A DNA stretch of 64,000 nt, taken from contig NC_079384.1 in NCBI RefSeq assembly GCF_021018895.1, positions 8,240,140 through 8,304,139 of the forward strand, in the 5' to 3' direction. The translations under genes were made by a program, and so were the position numbers. The DNA comes from Seriola aureovittata (taxonomy: Eukaryota > Chordata > Actinopteri > Carangiformes > Carangidae). The notes under the pieces are model-generated. The model saw nothing but the letters and a program-made list of their open reading frames with translations. It was not told the origin of the DNA and did not search any database. Every line of letters starts with the position of its first letter. Within the stretch, counting starts at the first letter, position 1. Shown here piece after piece: positions 39,001-48,265 of this stretch.

Positions 39001-39238
39001 ATTTGGGGTCGTAGTCGAAGTTGCTGAACGCGTCCGGTTCGGTGAGCCACGACAAGCGGGTACCGGGCAACGTTTTTAGGGTGCTCCGGTAGGTCTCATG
39101 CCGCACCCCCCCGCAGTTTATCACGATTTTCTCGCTTTCCGACGGACAAGTCATGTCTGCACTGTAACATGCTTTGTTGGACGACTTGTTCCCACCCTTG
39201 CGCCCTTTGAAAGAGGATACACACACCGAACTGAGCAT
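9789..39238 (-). CDS. kcnc3: kcnc3, Shaw-type voltage-gated K+ channel Kv3.3 (whole gene, 4 coding exons)
   Basis: This gene encodes the pore-forming alpha subunit of a tetrameric, high-threshold, fast-deactivating potassium channel of the plasma membrane, which supports high-frequency firing. Coding exons at 38618-39238, 20052-21033, 18549-18743 and 9789-9943 join to 650 codons plus stop, with every junction GT-AG and in phase. Order of parts: N-terminal inactivation ball (1-28, [10 protein letters not shown] start with Cys6), T1 tetramerisation domain (about 37-140) with zinc ligands H105, C111, C132 and C133, then S1 (about 208-227), S2 (262-283), S3 (295-314), S4 (323-345, with R328, R331, R334, R337), S5 (362-384), selectivity filter TLGYG (417-421), S6 (431-453) with PVP at 448-450, and a long cytoplasmic tail. 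Kv3.3 is preferred over Kv3.1, Kv3.2 and Kv3.4 because of the [10 protein letters not shown] start, the NKHIPR and NYCKPD motifs after S6, and the DRACFLL motif. The teleost a/b copy cannot be decided here. Confidence 0.93.
10670..11020 (+). other. Candidate two-exon plus-strand transcript inside kcnc3 intron 3
   Basis: A 60-codon open frame from 10670 reaches a CTGCAG|GTACGT donor at 10850. Only 73 bases later comes an acceptor TGTGTTTCAG (ending 10922), after which the frame stays open for 32 codons until a TGA overlapping a CAGGTGAAG donor-like site at about 11020. A 73-base intron is normal for teleosts. The peptide resembles nothing I know, so an antisense non-coding RNA or chance is as likely as a gene. 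Confidence 0.2.
15661..15688. repeat. (GTCT)n tetranucleotide microsatellite
   Basis: About six to seven copies of GTCT inside kcnc3 intron 3. Confidence 0.9.
17779..17802. repeat. Poly-G tract (24 bases)
   Basis: Uninterrupted guanines on the plus strand, which are cytosines in the kcnc3 transcript, within a purine-rich block. Confidence 0.95.
18549..18743 (-). CDS. kcnc3: kcnc3 coding exon 3: proximal C-terminal tail
   Basis: Begins after a CTCTAG acceptor and reads [18 protein letters not shown], then [10 protein letters not shown], and ends RKG before a GTACGT donor. These blocks match the Kv3.1/Kv3.3/Kv3.4 C-terminal exon. The phase (one base carried in, one carried out) agrees with exons 2 and 4. 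The first 18 bases past the donor stay open, so an intron-retained tail is possible but unproven. Confidence 0.9.
18744..20051. other. kcnc3: kcnc3 intron 2 (1.3 kb)
   Basis: Minus-strand intron between exon 2 (donor GTGAGAG) and exon 3 (acceptor CTCTAG). AT-rich with short A and T runs. Nothing else was seen in it. Confidence 0.85.
20052..21033 (-). CDS. kcnc3: kcnc3 coding exon 2: S1-S6 membrane core and pore
   Basis: This 982-base exon starts at Y208 after a pyrimidine-rich acceptor (TTTTCTTCTAG) and ends one base into a codon after INR, before GTGAGAG. It carries all six membrane segments, the S4 arginine ladder and the GYG filter. The S1-S2 loop has three N-glycosylation sequons (N237, N241, N246). 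A glycine-rich insert after the KPD motif (about residues 493-523) replaces the long proline-rich insert of mammalian Kv3.3. Confidence 0.96.
26321..26382. repeat. (TG)n microsatellite, about 31 units
   Basis: A pure TG run in kcnc3 intron 1. The histidine/threonine and cysteine/valine open frames over it are repeat translations. Confidence 0.95.
26613..26653. repeat. Poly-C tract joined to (AC)n
   Basis: About 21 cytosines run directly into about ten AC units, a compound simple repeat. Confidence 0.95.
28031..28058. repeat. (ATC)n trinucleotide microsatellite
   Basis: About nine ATC units in kcnc3 intron 1. Confidence 0.9.
28711..29125 (-). mobile_element. Non-autonomous palindromic DNA element, copy A
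   Basis: Read on the minus strand it contains the core GTTAGCTTAGCTT, a GCCTGGCTC box, and a second half with ATTTCTTGGCTGGGAG and ACAGACACGAGAGTGG. The ends resemble each other in inverted orientation (an AGAAGATTAATACAACTCTC-like arm on one side and GACACCACTCTCGTGTC on the other). I recognise this as a widespread percomorph MITE-like repeat with long terminal inverted arms; the family name is not known to me. It has no coding capacity. Ends are approximate. Confidence 0.6.
32591..32806 (+). mobile_element. Non-autonomous palindromic DNA element, copy B (internally deleted)
   Basis: Starts AAAGGAATAGTTCAATATT and TTGGGAAATACACTTATTTG, carries the same core (TTAGCTTAGCTTAGCAT and AGCTAGCCTGGCTCTGTCC) as the element at 28711-29125, and ends with the inverted counterpart of its start (GTGAATAAGCATATTTCCCA). 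The second half present in copy A is missing, so this is a deletion derivative. Confidence 0.6.
38618..39238 (-). CDS. kcnc3: kcnc3 coding exon 1: inactivation ball and T1 domain
   Basis: Codes residues 1-207. The start is the ATG at 39236-39238 because it opens with the [10 protein letters not shown] ball conserved in Kv3.3. Cys6 is the position where oxidation abolishes N-type inactivation in Kv3 relatives. The T1 core ([17 protein letters not shown]) and the intersubunit zinc site (HCPNDVC then ACCW) are intact. The exon ends at the codon for R207 before a GTGAGT donor at 38612-38617. The acidic, proline-rich linker (about 150-170) is less conserved in the family. Confidence 0.95.
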
Positions 39239-39306
39239 AGAGGACCGGGGGGGGAGGGAGAGGATGAGAGAGACCGAAGGGAGGAGGAGGGAGGAGTCTG
39301 AGGAGT
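39239..39306 (-). other. kcnc3: kcnc3 5' UTR segment with upstream splice acceptor
   Basis: Directly upstream of the start codon the minus strand reads a long pyrimidine run ending CCCCGCAG, a near-ideal acceptor (AG at 39307-39308). This implies that the coding exon has 68 bases of 5' UTR and that transcription starts in an upstream non-coding exon. The UTR itself is CT-rich with a short CTCCTCAGA duplication. Confidence 0.6.
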
Positions 39307-39485
39307 CTGCGGGGAGAGAAAAAGGGCAGAAATTTTAGCAGAAGGGAGAAATAGATGTGGATTATCAACATTGCAATACAAATGAAGAACCACAGGCTTA
39401 TAGCAGCTGTATGTGCAATCATTCACTTGATAATCAGATGAGGGAATGGGCGCCAAAAATGACCTTGTGCAGGTGCAGTGAGTGG

Positions 39486-39486
<1 letters not shown>

Positions 39487-39516
<30 letters not shown>
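39487..39516. repeat. Poly-G tract (30 bases)
   Basis: The longest homopolymer-G in the window, 180 bases upstream of the kcnc3 5' UTR acceptor. Confidence 0.95.
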
Positions 39517-39517
<1 letters not shown>

Positions 39518-39877
39518 GTTGGGATGAGACATCCTGGAGCAAAAGAAAAGCCCCTCAACTTATTAGTGCAGCATATGAAAAGCAGGTGGCTTTGAGCACA
39601 TTCATGAGTCAGCATCCTGGCGGGCTGATTGTTAACACCTCAGTGATGGGAAAGATTTAAGCTACTGTCATGTGACCGGGGTCCCAGCACGGTCACCATC
39701 CCTCCCTTTCACTCCCTCTGCTCAACTCTTCTTCCAGCCTGTCACCGTGTTCACTTGTTCCGCCAGCAGTCTTTACATTGATCTGGTTGATGCTGGAGTC
39801 AGTGTCCATTCAAATCCTCTCCCTAATTAGGCCACTGTGAGACTTCAGCATACAGACACCCCCAACACCCCACCACA

Positions 39878-39912
39878 CCTGGGCACCTAAGACACACTCT
39901 TAGGTGCCCAGG
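39878..39912. repeat. Perfect 15-bp inverted repeat with 5-base loop
   Basis: CCTGGGCACCTAAGA at 39878-39892 is followed by CACAC and then its exact reverse complement at 39898-39912. It sits just before a long (TG)n run upstream of kcnc3. RNA from either strand could fold into a GC-rich hairpin. Confidence 0.85.
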
Positions 39913-39936
39913 CAAGGAAAAGAGCAGGTGGGGAGG

Positions 39937-39939
<3 letters not shown>

Positions 39940-39991
<52 letters not shown>
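39940..39991. repeat. (TG)n microsatellite
   Basis: About 26 TG units followed by G-rich sequence. Confidence 0.9.
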
Positions 39992-39995
<4 letters not shown>

Positions 39996-42900
39996 CGTGT
40001 GGGGGGGTTGGGGGGGGCGGTTTTGACAGAAAGATGGAAGAAGGAGAGGAAAAACTGGGGATCCATCCTCCTGCTTCTTCCCCCTTCCTCCAGAATGCCT
40101 CTCTGACGTGAGGTGGCGCAGCACCGCTTGTGTGTGCGTGTGTTTGTGTGACCATGCATGTGTGTGTGTGTGTGTGATGTGTGTTAATTGCCTCCCGAGA
40201 GTGCAGTGTCCGTACTAATGTTAGATCTCCTCAATCAGCCTATGTGCGTGCTACACACACTGCTGCAGCCCCCTCCGACCGCACTGAGATTCATGCACAG
40301 TTATGTCAATGCTCTCTCTGCCACTTCTCCCATGCACTCTTGTGCGTGCGTGCGTGTGTGTGTGTGAGTGTATAGACATGTGGAGACAGAAATGAGGAGG
40401 AGAAGGTGGTAGAGGGTGAGGGAGGGAGGGAGGGAGGGAGGGAGGAGAGAGAGAGAGAGAGATTGGCGTTGAGGGGGGGGGCCATAAATCTGATTTTTAA
40501 TGGAAGGATCGAAAAGGACAGAACAATCAGGAAAACAAGGCAGGCTCAGACAAAGACCTGAGGACGGGGACGAAGAGAGAGAGGCGCAGGGGGGAGAAGG
40601 GAGAAGAGAGCAGCACACTTCTGGTGAACAGCTAGTGTAATATTGTCTCTCCCCCAGTAATGGAAGAAGGGGTTTGAAGGGGGGGAGCATCGGAAAAAAA
40701 GGAGAGTGCACAATAAAAGTGAATGAATTCTGCTGCAGTAAAAAGCCAGAGTTATTTGCTTTCTCTCTCTCTCTCTCTCTATCCTAGCGAGGTCAGATTG
40801 TTCGCCCGCGAGCTGCGTCGCCATCCGTGGGGGGTTGCTTCAGAAAAGACACGCGTTCACAGCAACAAAAAAAAAAACCTATACATGTACCGTAGCTATG
40901 TTGTTAACCTTTTTCTCTATTCAAAGAAATGCACCACTGCCCCCCCTCCTCCCCCTTCTCCTCCTCTCCTGTGAGCTCCCACTGGCCCTCCCCCTCTCCC
41001 TCTCCCTCCCACTACTCGCTCTCTCCCTCACTTTCTCTTCCTCGCTCGCTCTCATATTCCGCATAAAGGAATCACATTTCATTGAAGGAGCAGAATCAAG
41101 GCTTCACTTCTTCTTCCTCTTCCTCCTTCCTCACAACACGGTCTTATTCCGATCCAGTGCCCCCTCCCCCTCTATCTTTCTTTCCCTCCACTTCTGCCTC
41201 TTCTGTCCCCCGTTTCCTCTACTCACTGCATTCTGCTCTATTGCACTCTTTTCTTTCATTTCTCCCCTCTTTTTCTTCATTCATCCTCTTGTCCCACCCC
41301 CCACCCCCCTCCCAAAGTGAGATTCCTTCACTTTGGGGCAACTCTCCTCCTCTCTCCCCCACAGGCTTTTGCTTTCTGTCATGTGGGACACTGCAGATGT
41401 TCTGTCTTACATCTTAGTAATGTTTACTCTGTTGTTTAGCTCATTTCACTGCACTTTCTCTTTTTTTTGCTCTTTTTTGTTAATGGAAAAGTTTGCTGTC
41501 TCTTTTCGAGTCTAATATTGACATTAAGTTTCTTTTTTTCTGATTTTATTTTGACTTTTTTTCCATTTTGGGGATCCTGGAAAAAGACTTTACAACACTC
41601 AGGTAAGCTTTACTAAGATCGAGGCTTTTGCATGGGTAAACTACCAAAGCACAAATATTTTATACTGTGCATAGCTTGACAAAAAACTAAAATGGACGTA
41701 TCTTATGTGCACAGATCAGAAAAAAAAAATCAAGTAACTTAAGTGTTTTAACACTTTAAATTTCTATCTTTTTCTCAAGTCTTTGCAGTGTTTGCTGCAG
41801 GAGCATCGACTCTGCTTGCTTGGCAAGAAAAATCCTGCACTCATGAGTTTAAGAGTTGCACTGCATCATTATGCCAAAGTTGTTTAGTTGCATCTTTGCA
41901 ACTATGAAACATTTAACAAGATTCATTTAATGAGAAACTAATAATCTGCAACAAACAGACTGTTTGGTAGTGAGGTCAGGCGGGGAGAGTGTAAAAAGAT
42001 CTTTATCCAGACTCAGCTTTGTCCTGTGGGGCTGTCCTGCAGGGACCGCTTGTGTTGTGAGGTGGGTTATATTTCAGCACCATGGACAGCGGCGCACTCA
42101 CTCTCGCTGGGACAAACTCCCTCTAACAGGATCCTGAACTTTTTAGAAGCAGCTCCTGTGATCTCACTGGGAAACTTTCATCCCTTGATTTTGTTTTTGA
42201 TTTTTGTTGGTTTTTTTTGCTTCACTTTGTAACTCTGCACCATGACTTGTACTTCCTAGGCAGTTGTAGCTTCTTGGTAAACTGCTGAATATTTTATACA
42301 CAGACAGCCACAAGTCTGTAACTGTGGTTAAATAGCTTTTTGTTCATTGGGAGTCATGCGTGGTGAGCTTATTGATTTCATACATTTGCTTAAGTATTCC
42401 TTCATGTAATTTGGAGGTTAATTGGGACAGGGTGTAGCTGGGTTCTTCCCACCTGTCCTTGGAACTAATTACATCGTTAGATCTCATATTTGACGTTTGA
42501 GTGAAAGTAGTTGTCAACAAGACCAGATGACTGATCTTAATGAGCTCAGGGCATGTGAGTTGAGTGAGTTCTAGCTGCATTTCAGGTGAATGCCCGCAGT
42601 TTTCAGTTTAATACAGGGGAGGTAAGCACATCTCTTTAAGAGTCGGCCTAAGCACTTTGATCACTGACAGCAGCGCAATTTCTTGGAAAAAACAAAACAA
42701 AATACCACAGAGTAGGGGGGTGGGGGGGTGGAGGAGGAGAGGTATGGAGTGGGGGATGGAGGATAGAAAAAGTGAGCATTGAGTGTAAAATGGAGGAATG
42801 AAGTCGAGATCCAGTGCAGATGAAACAAGCACAGAGGTGAGAAGGATGGCAGAAGGAGAGTATGCATGAGGAAGGAGCTAAAAACTGAGCGAGAGGCATG

Positions 42901-43022
42901 AGGAGGAGGAGGGGGAGCAGAGGAGAGGTACAATCCCCCCCACCACCGCCACCTCTCTTTCTCTCTCTCCTGCAGCATTTCCTGCCTTGGCCACCATGTC
43001 CTGCACCACCCTGCTACCACTG

Positions 43023-43043
43023 CCTCACCACTGCACACACACA

Positions 43044-43079
<36 letters not shown>
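43023..43079. repeat. (CA)n microsatellite
   Basis: CA units with one TACA interruption, in purine-rich surroundings. Confidence 0.9.
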
Positions 43080-43976
43080 AGGGGAGAGAATGCAAGAGAG
43101 AGAGAGAGGGAGGGAGGAAGGGGAGGAGACGCACACACACACACACCTGAGTAGAACAAACGGGCTGAGAAAAAAACAAAACGAATCTTAATGATTGTAA
43201 ACCATTAGAGAGAGCAGATCATTTCTGCAGTGGACTGAGAGATAGAGAGACTGGGGCTGTGAGAGAGAAAGAGCGTGCACACGGCTCATGCACGAAAGCT
43301 GCACTGACGCTAATATATATTAGCAGAAACACTGCAGCAAGAGGGGGAGGGAGCACGGGATTATGGGATGCATTGACTGTGAGGTACCAGCAGCAGTAAC
43401 TGGGGGGGAAGGAGGGAGGGGAGGAGAGCACAAACTAGAGGGGGGGGGGGGGGGGCAGAGAAGGCAAGGGAGGAATTTGGAGGAGTGCTGACTGTGCGGA
43501 ACAGACCCAGCAGTTGGCAGAAAGAGCAAAAACCTTTACCAATCACACAGGGGGAGAGATAGGGGGAGTGAGATGAGATGGAGGAGTGTTGGGAAGGGAA
43601 AGACAGAAAAGGATTGAAAGAGATTGTGCGTGAGGGGGGCGAGTGGGTAAGGTAGAGGAGAGAGAGGATGTTGGGGAAAATGAAAGAGGGGAGAGAAAAA
43701 GTGAGGGAGGAGAGGGACTAAAGACAGAAAAAGACCTTGCAGTGGCTCACAAGGGTGGATGGGTGGGGGGGTGGGGGGGTGGGGGGTACTGGGGCTTAGA
43801 AATGGTCTGCAATACTAATAAAAGGAATGGAAACAGTGGAGTGATAAAGATAGGGGAGGAGAGGAAGGAAAACAAGTGAAGGGATGTAAAACAGATATAC
43901 AGCTGAGCTGAATGGCAAATGTACCACTGGGGAAAAGGAGGGCATTGCAGGCAAGTGTGTAATGTATGTTTATGTT

Positions 43977-43983
<7 letters not shown>

Positions 43984-44023
<40 letters not shown>
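43984..44023. repeat. (TG)n microsatellite
   Basis: About 20 TG units flanked by TATGTTTG and TTTGTG variants. Confidence 0.9.
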
Positions 44024-44027
<4 letters not shown>

Positions 44028-45319
44028 TTGAAAGGAAGAGAGAGAAAGGGAGAGAGAGGGAGCACGAATTACGTATGTGTTTCTGGTGCACAGCCATTTT
44101 TCTTCCACCACCCGCTACCTCATCAAAGGATGTAACCACAAGGCTTCACGCTGTTCCATCCATACCACCTCCCTCCCTTCCTCCTCTCCTCTCCTCTCCT
44201 CCTTCGTCAACCCCTCCTCATCTCTACCTTATCTCCCTCTCCTCTCCTCTCTCACGCACTCCCCAGTGTTGAGGAGACCCCAACAGGAGAAAGCGAGGCA
44301 CTGCAGCGCCGGTGAAAGCACTGCGGTCACCTCCCCTTTTAGTGCGGTGTCACACCACACACTGTCCTCTCCCCCCTCAGATCGTCATTGCACCTCATGG
44401 TGTAACTCAGATTCTGCCAGGAGAGGAGAGAAGACAGATACGGTGCCCGTGCATGTGCGAGGAGAGTGGTGAGAGGTAGGTGGCGCGTATGAATTGAATA
44501 AATAAGAATGAAAACGGTAGGAATCGCATGAATGGATGGAGAGAGAGAGACAAAAACAGACAGGGTGTGTATGCAGATAAAAAAAACAAAAAACACACAC
44601 AGAGCAAGGCCACACAATGACCCAGCAGCTCTGACACAGCTCATGTAAACAGAGAAGGAAAAAAAAAACAAGGCATTTCTCATCATAATAAAGCTCATGA
44701 GTGGCCAATTCCCAGAACATGAATTAAATAGCCAATCAATTAGACAAGCAGAGAGGAAATCTACCAGAGGCAGCTCCTCTACTCAGCAACACCAGCGTGG
44801 AGATCTCCAGGGGCTGACCAATCCACACATACTGCAGCACCAACACCCCTTCAGGGGTCTCAAGCCTTGTGCATAATGGTCAATCACACCCCCCCACCCC
44901 ACCCCACCCCTAGAAGTTGCTGCTGCTGCTCTCTTGCTATGATCGCCTCCAGCCACCTTTCTTTTCTTTTTCTTTTTTTTATGAGGGGAAAAAAAAAAAA
45001 GAATCATATGCTCCTGGTTTTCTCCTTTTAGCTAGCTGGGGATGATTAATACATAAGGCCATTTTCAGGAATAGACCAGCAGCAATGAAGCCTGTAATAG
45101 AGCTCTGAAAGCTCAGTCAGTGTCCATGACTAAAATCCTTCCTGCCCACAGGAGGACAAATGCTGAGATTCTTTCATAGATATGCCCACTGTGTGAGACT
45201 TCACAGGTGACAGAAGGATGTAAGGTGAAGGGAGTGATGGGAGAAGAGGTACTAAAGCTCCTTTCAAGGACCAATGATTGGTGTAAGAGAGGTCAGAAAA
45301 ATCCTGAAGCACTGAGTGC

Positions 45320-45342
45320 GGGGGGGGGGGGGGGGGGGGGGG
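45320..45342. repeat. Poly-G tract (23 bases)
   Basis: Uninterrupted guanines on the plus strand. Confidence 0.95.
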
Positions 45343-46645
45343 CATTGGATGGGATAGAGTGTCATGTCGGGAAGGAACTCTATTTTTGGTCTTGGATAAA
45401 TACGGGCAAATATCCCTCAGTATTCAACTTTAAAATCTGGTTCTTGGGAGAATTTGCATCAAGAGCAAATACATTTAACCTCCACACCTTCCAACTCTCT
45501 CTTCGGTCGTTTAAACCTGTCTACGCCTAATTAATGACACTGCCCTTCCTGCATTATCAGGACCATTATGATCCAGCGGGGCAATGGGGCCAGACAGTGA
45601 AACGGGACGAGGAAAAGAAGTATTACTGCACTGATTCCTGACCTGTGAACTAGCCTGCGATTGGACACAGAGGAGGGGTACGGAAGTCACAGATTAGAGT
45701 CTAAACAGCTGGGACGGAGGGAGAGAAGGCGACTTTTAATGGGAACAAAGGAGATGAGAGAAGATGAAAGGCGAGCTCGAGGTGAGCCTCAAGGTCAAGG
45801 CTTCAGGGGTTTAAAAAGAAGCTTGATCGGGTCATAAATTAGTCGAAGGACAGAGGGAAAGTTCTCCTAAGTGACATGAGATGAGAAAGAAACCATCACA
45901 GCCAAGGAGAGAGGAAGGGTCAGAGGCAAAGAACACACACATGCAATCCCAGGATACGACAGATGCGTAATTCAATCACAGCCTCAAAATAGATTTATTC
46001 TCCCCCCTCTCTCTTTCTTGCTTAAACAGCAGCGCCCTCCTTTTCATGCCCCATCACTACTCTACCAATCACATCCACTGACAACATGCCACTGTCTCTG
46101 GTGGGAAGGCTTCTTTTTTCTTTTGCTAAAATCGAAGGGGGTGTTTTCTGGGTTACCCTCAATCTAAAAATAGCTCCAGCTGTAGATTTTATAATGCAGG
46201 ATTGAGGTGGGGGGGGGGGGAGCAGGGAGAGAGCAAATGGAGGAAGAGAGGCAGAGTTCCCATTAGGCGAAGAGCACGCTGGAGCCAGTTGGCAGGAGAA
46301 AAAGCGAGGCATGTGCTGGAAAGTGAAGGAAGAGGAGGCGTTATGAAACTGGAGACTTTGCGTGTAATGCGGATGGAGCAAGTTGACAGAGTCTAGACGT
46401 TAAACTGCCCCCATAGATTTCCAGGATGAGATCTCCGTAACACTATGTCCTTCCTGTGGTTCCACACCAGTGCCCCCCCACCCACCCCACCCCTTCCTCA
46501 CACCTTCCTCTCCTCTCCCTCTCTCTCATGTATGTGTGTGTGTGTGTGTTTGTGTGTCAGCCCTCTCACCCTCCTCCTGTGGTTCCTTTATCAAACCTCC
46601 ATTTCAGGCCTTGACACTTACCCAGTGCTGCCACGAAGCAGGAAC

Positions 46646-46827
46646 ACACACACACACACACACACAAACACAAACACACAGACAGACAGACAGACACACA
46701 AAAAGACAGACACAAACACACACTGAGGGCACATGCAAGTAAAACAAATGCATGCATACAAAAAGCACAAACCAACACACACATGGAAACTCACAGCAGA
46801 CAGACACAAAATGATGCAGAGAGGAAT

Positions 46828-46863
<36 letters not shown>
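46646..46863. repeat. (CA)n and (CAGA)n cluster
   Basis: A (CA)n run at 46646-46667, a short ACAG-type stretch at about 46678-46698, and a second (CA)n run at 46830-46863. Confidence 0.9.
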
Positions 46864-46865
<2 letters not shown>

Positions 46866-47328
46866 TCCTCTCAGAGGCATGAAACTGCTCTGATCTAGTG
46901 GTGGAGATGGGGAAACACCCACCATTTGTGCAATGAGGAATGTTAGGATTTACAAAATGAAATTTTCAGGCGTCACATCAGTGGATAATTCAAACCTGAC
47001 TGTAAAAGTACAGTTCTCTTTCTATTGCAGCAGAAATAAACAGAATACACTGAAGATGTTTAAGATTCCAATTTGAAAATTTTCCACATTTTGATTCCTC
47101 CAGATATTGATCAAAACACACACATGCTAAAGGAAAAAAAAAGAAATCGCAGATAGTGGATTAAACGATACTTGTTGAATGCAGGTTAGACGCTTGTATT
47201 TTCTGTTGGTTTTTTTTGTTGGTTTTTTTCTTGTAGAGCTGGCCAGAAAATGCTCTGTTATTAGACGGATAAACGCAGAATAAAGCCACCAAAATACAGA
47301 CATATACACAGACACGGTTAATACTCAC

Positions 47329-47940
47329 TTGCTTTTGGTTCAGGTTCGTTTCGAGTGCGTGCAGAAACACGCACATCAAGCTTAAAGATCAATCAAAATG
47401 TAGTTTTCTTTGTTAGATCGCTCTTTCTTATGATTTCAGAGAGTATCCAGTTTCTCGCAGGCATTCAGTTGATCTTTTTTTTTTTTTCTCCCCCGATTAT
47501 AATAAATCAAAATAGGATTGCGCGCGTCTGTTGCTGAAAATCTCGTTTTGACACCGTTATTGCCGAATGTTACTTATAGCTTATGGTCATGCTGATGATG
47601 GCAAGGGATGAGTCTTTCGGATGAAATGAAGCAGAGGTCCCCCTGAAAACTGGCTGATTTTTCTATTTCCCTCGATTTCAGAGCCCCTCTCCCACCTCTT
47701 TGTTATTGCCAAAAAATAATTGCCAGCCTTTGTTACAGTGTCTCTACGCTTCCAGGCGCAGGGTGTAGCTACCATTCAGCTCTTCTTCTGTCTCCCCCTT
47801 TCCAAATGTTTCAGTGGAGATGCAGCCTGTAGACACCTCTCTCTTTGCCTTTCCCTCTCTGAGCCTGTCTCTGTTCCGTTGGAAGAGCGTCACCTTCTGC
47901 ACTATTTTTTTTTCCTCAGACGATACATGTGGGCGGATTA
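47329..47940 (-). promoter_or_regulatory. Candidate kcnc3 non-coding leader exon and promoter area
   Basis: On the minus strand, CAA|GTGAGTAT at 47321-47331 is a consensus donor about 8 kb upstream of the kcnc3 5' UTR acceptor. The sequence upstream of it (towards 47.9 kb) is less repetitive than its surroundings, holds no long open frame on that strand, and carries a GC-rich patch with a few CpGs. The 5' limit is a guess. The link to kcnc3 is inferred from orientation and from the need for an upstream exon. Confidence 0.35.
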
Positions 47941-48202
47941 GAGAACAAGACAGAGGGGTGGGAGGACCCCGGTGAATACAGAGGCTAATTTCTCATATGG
48001 CTGCGTGAACTTCATAAAAAACATATGCTGTAAAATAAACACGCACGCACACACATGGCTACAATAGGGAGGGTTGTGTCATCAGTTTAATTGGCTGTGT
48101 TTTTTCTGTTTGTTTTTTTTTCTCCTCTTCCCCACTTTAGCCTGTGTAGCCCACACATGCTCACTCTGCTGGAGGGACGCACAAACACCATTTTGTCTAC
48201 AG

Positions 48203-48265
48203 GTTCCCAGCCTTGACTCTGGCTTGGCTGACATCAGCAGTCATGTGGTGGGAGCAGAGAAGCAG
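48203..48265 (+). other. Candidate plus-strand mini-exon
   Basis: A pyrimidine-rich TTTTGTCTACAG acceptor precedes 63 bases that are open in frame as 21 codons and end in AAGCAG before a GTGAGT donor. Both splice sites fit consensus well. No flanking exon was found and the peptide is not recognised. It may be chance or part of an antisense or divergent non-coding transcript near the proposed kcnc3 leader exon. Confidence 0.2.

Larger units (their letters stand above)
39309..47328. other. Repeat-dense upstream region or 5' UTR intron of kcnc3
   Basis: Probably intron if the leader exon near 47.3 kb belongs to kcnc3. Densely packed with simple repeats: a 30-G tract (39487-39516), (TG)n (39940-39991), GGGA repeats (about 40421-40445), (CT)n (40761-40781), pyrimidine-rich DNA (40940-41360), (CA)n (43023-43079), poly-G (43440-43455), (TG)n (43984-44023), poly-G (45320-45342) and (CA)n (46646-46667 and 46830-46863). 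The open frames here are repeat translations. A perfect hairpin lies at 39878-39912. Confidence 0.6.

Noticed and set aside
9789..39238. Assignment of the channel to kcnc4 or kcnc1
   Set aside because: Kv3.4 has a similar ball but begins MISSVC and differs in the tail; Kv3.1 lacks the ball. The [14 protein letters not shown] and DRACFLL blocks fit Kv3.3 best.
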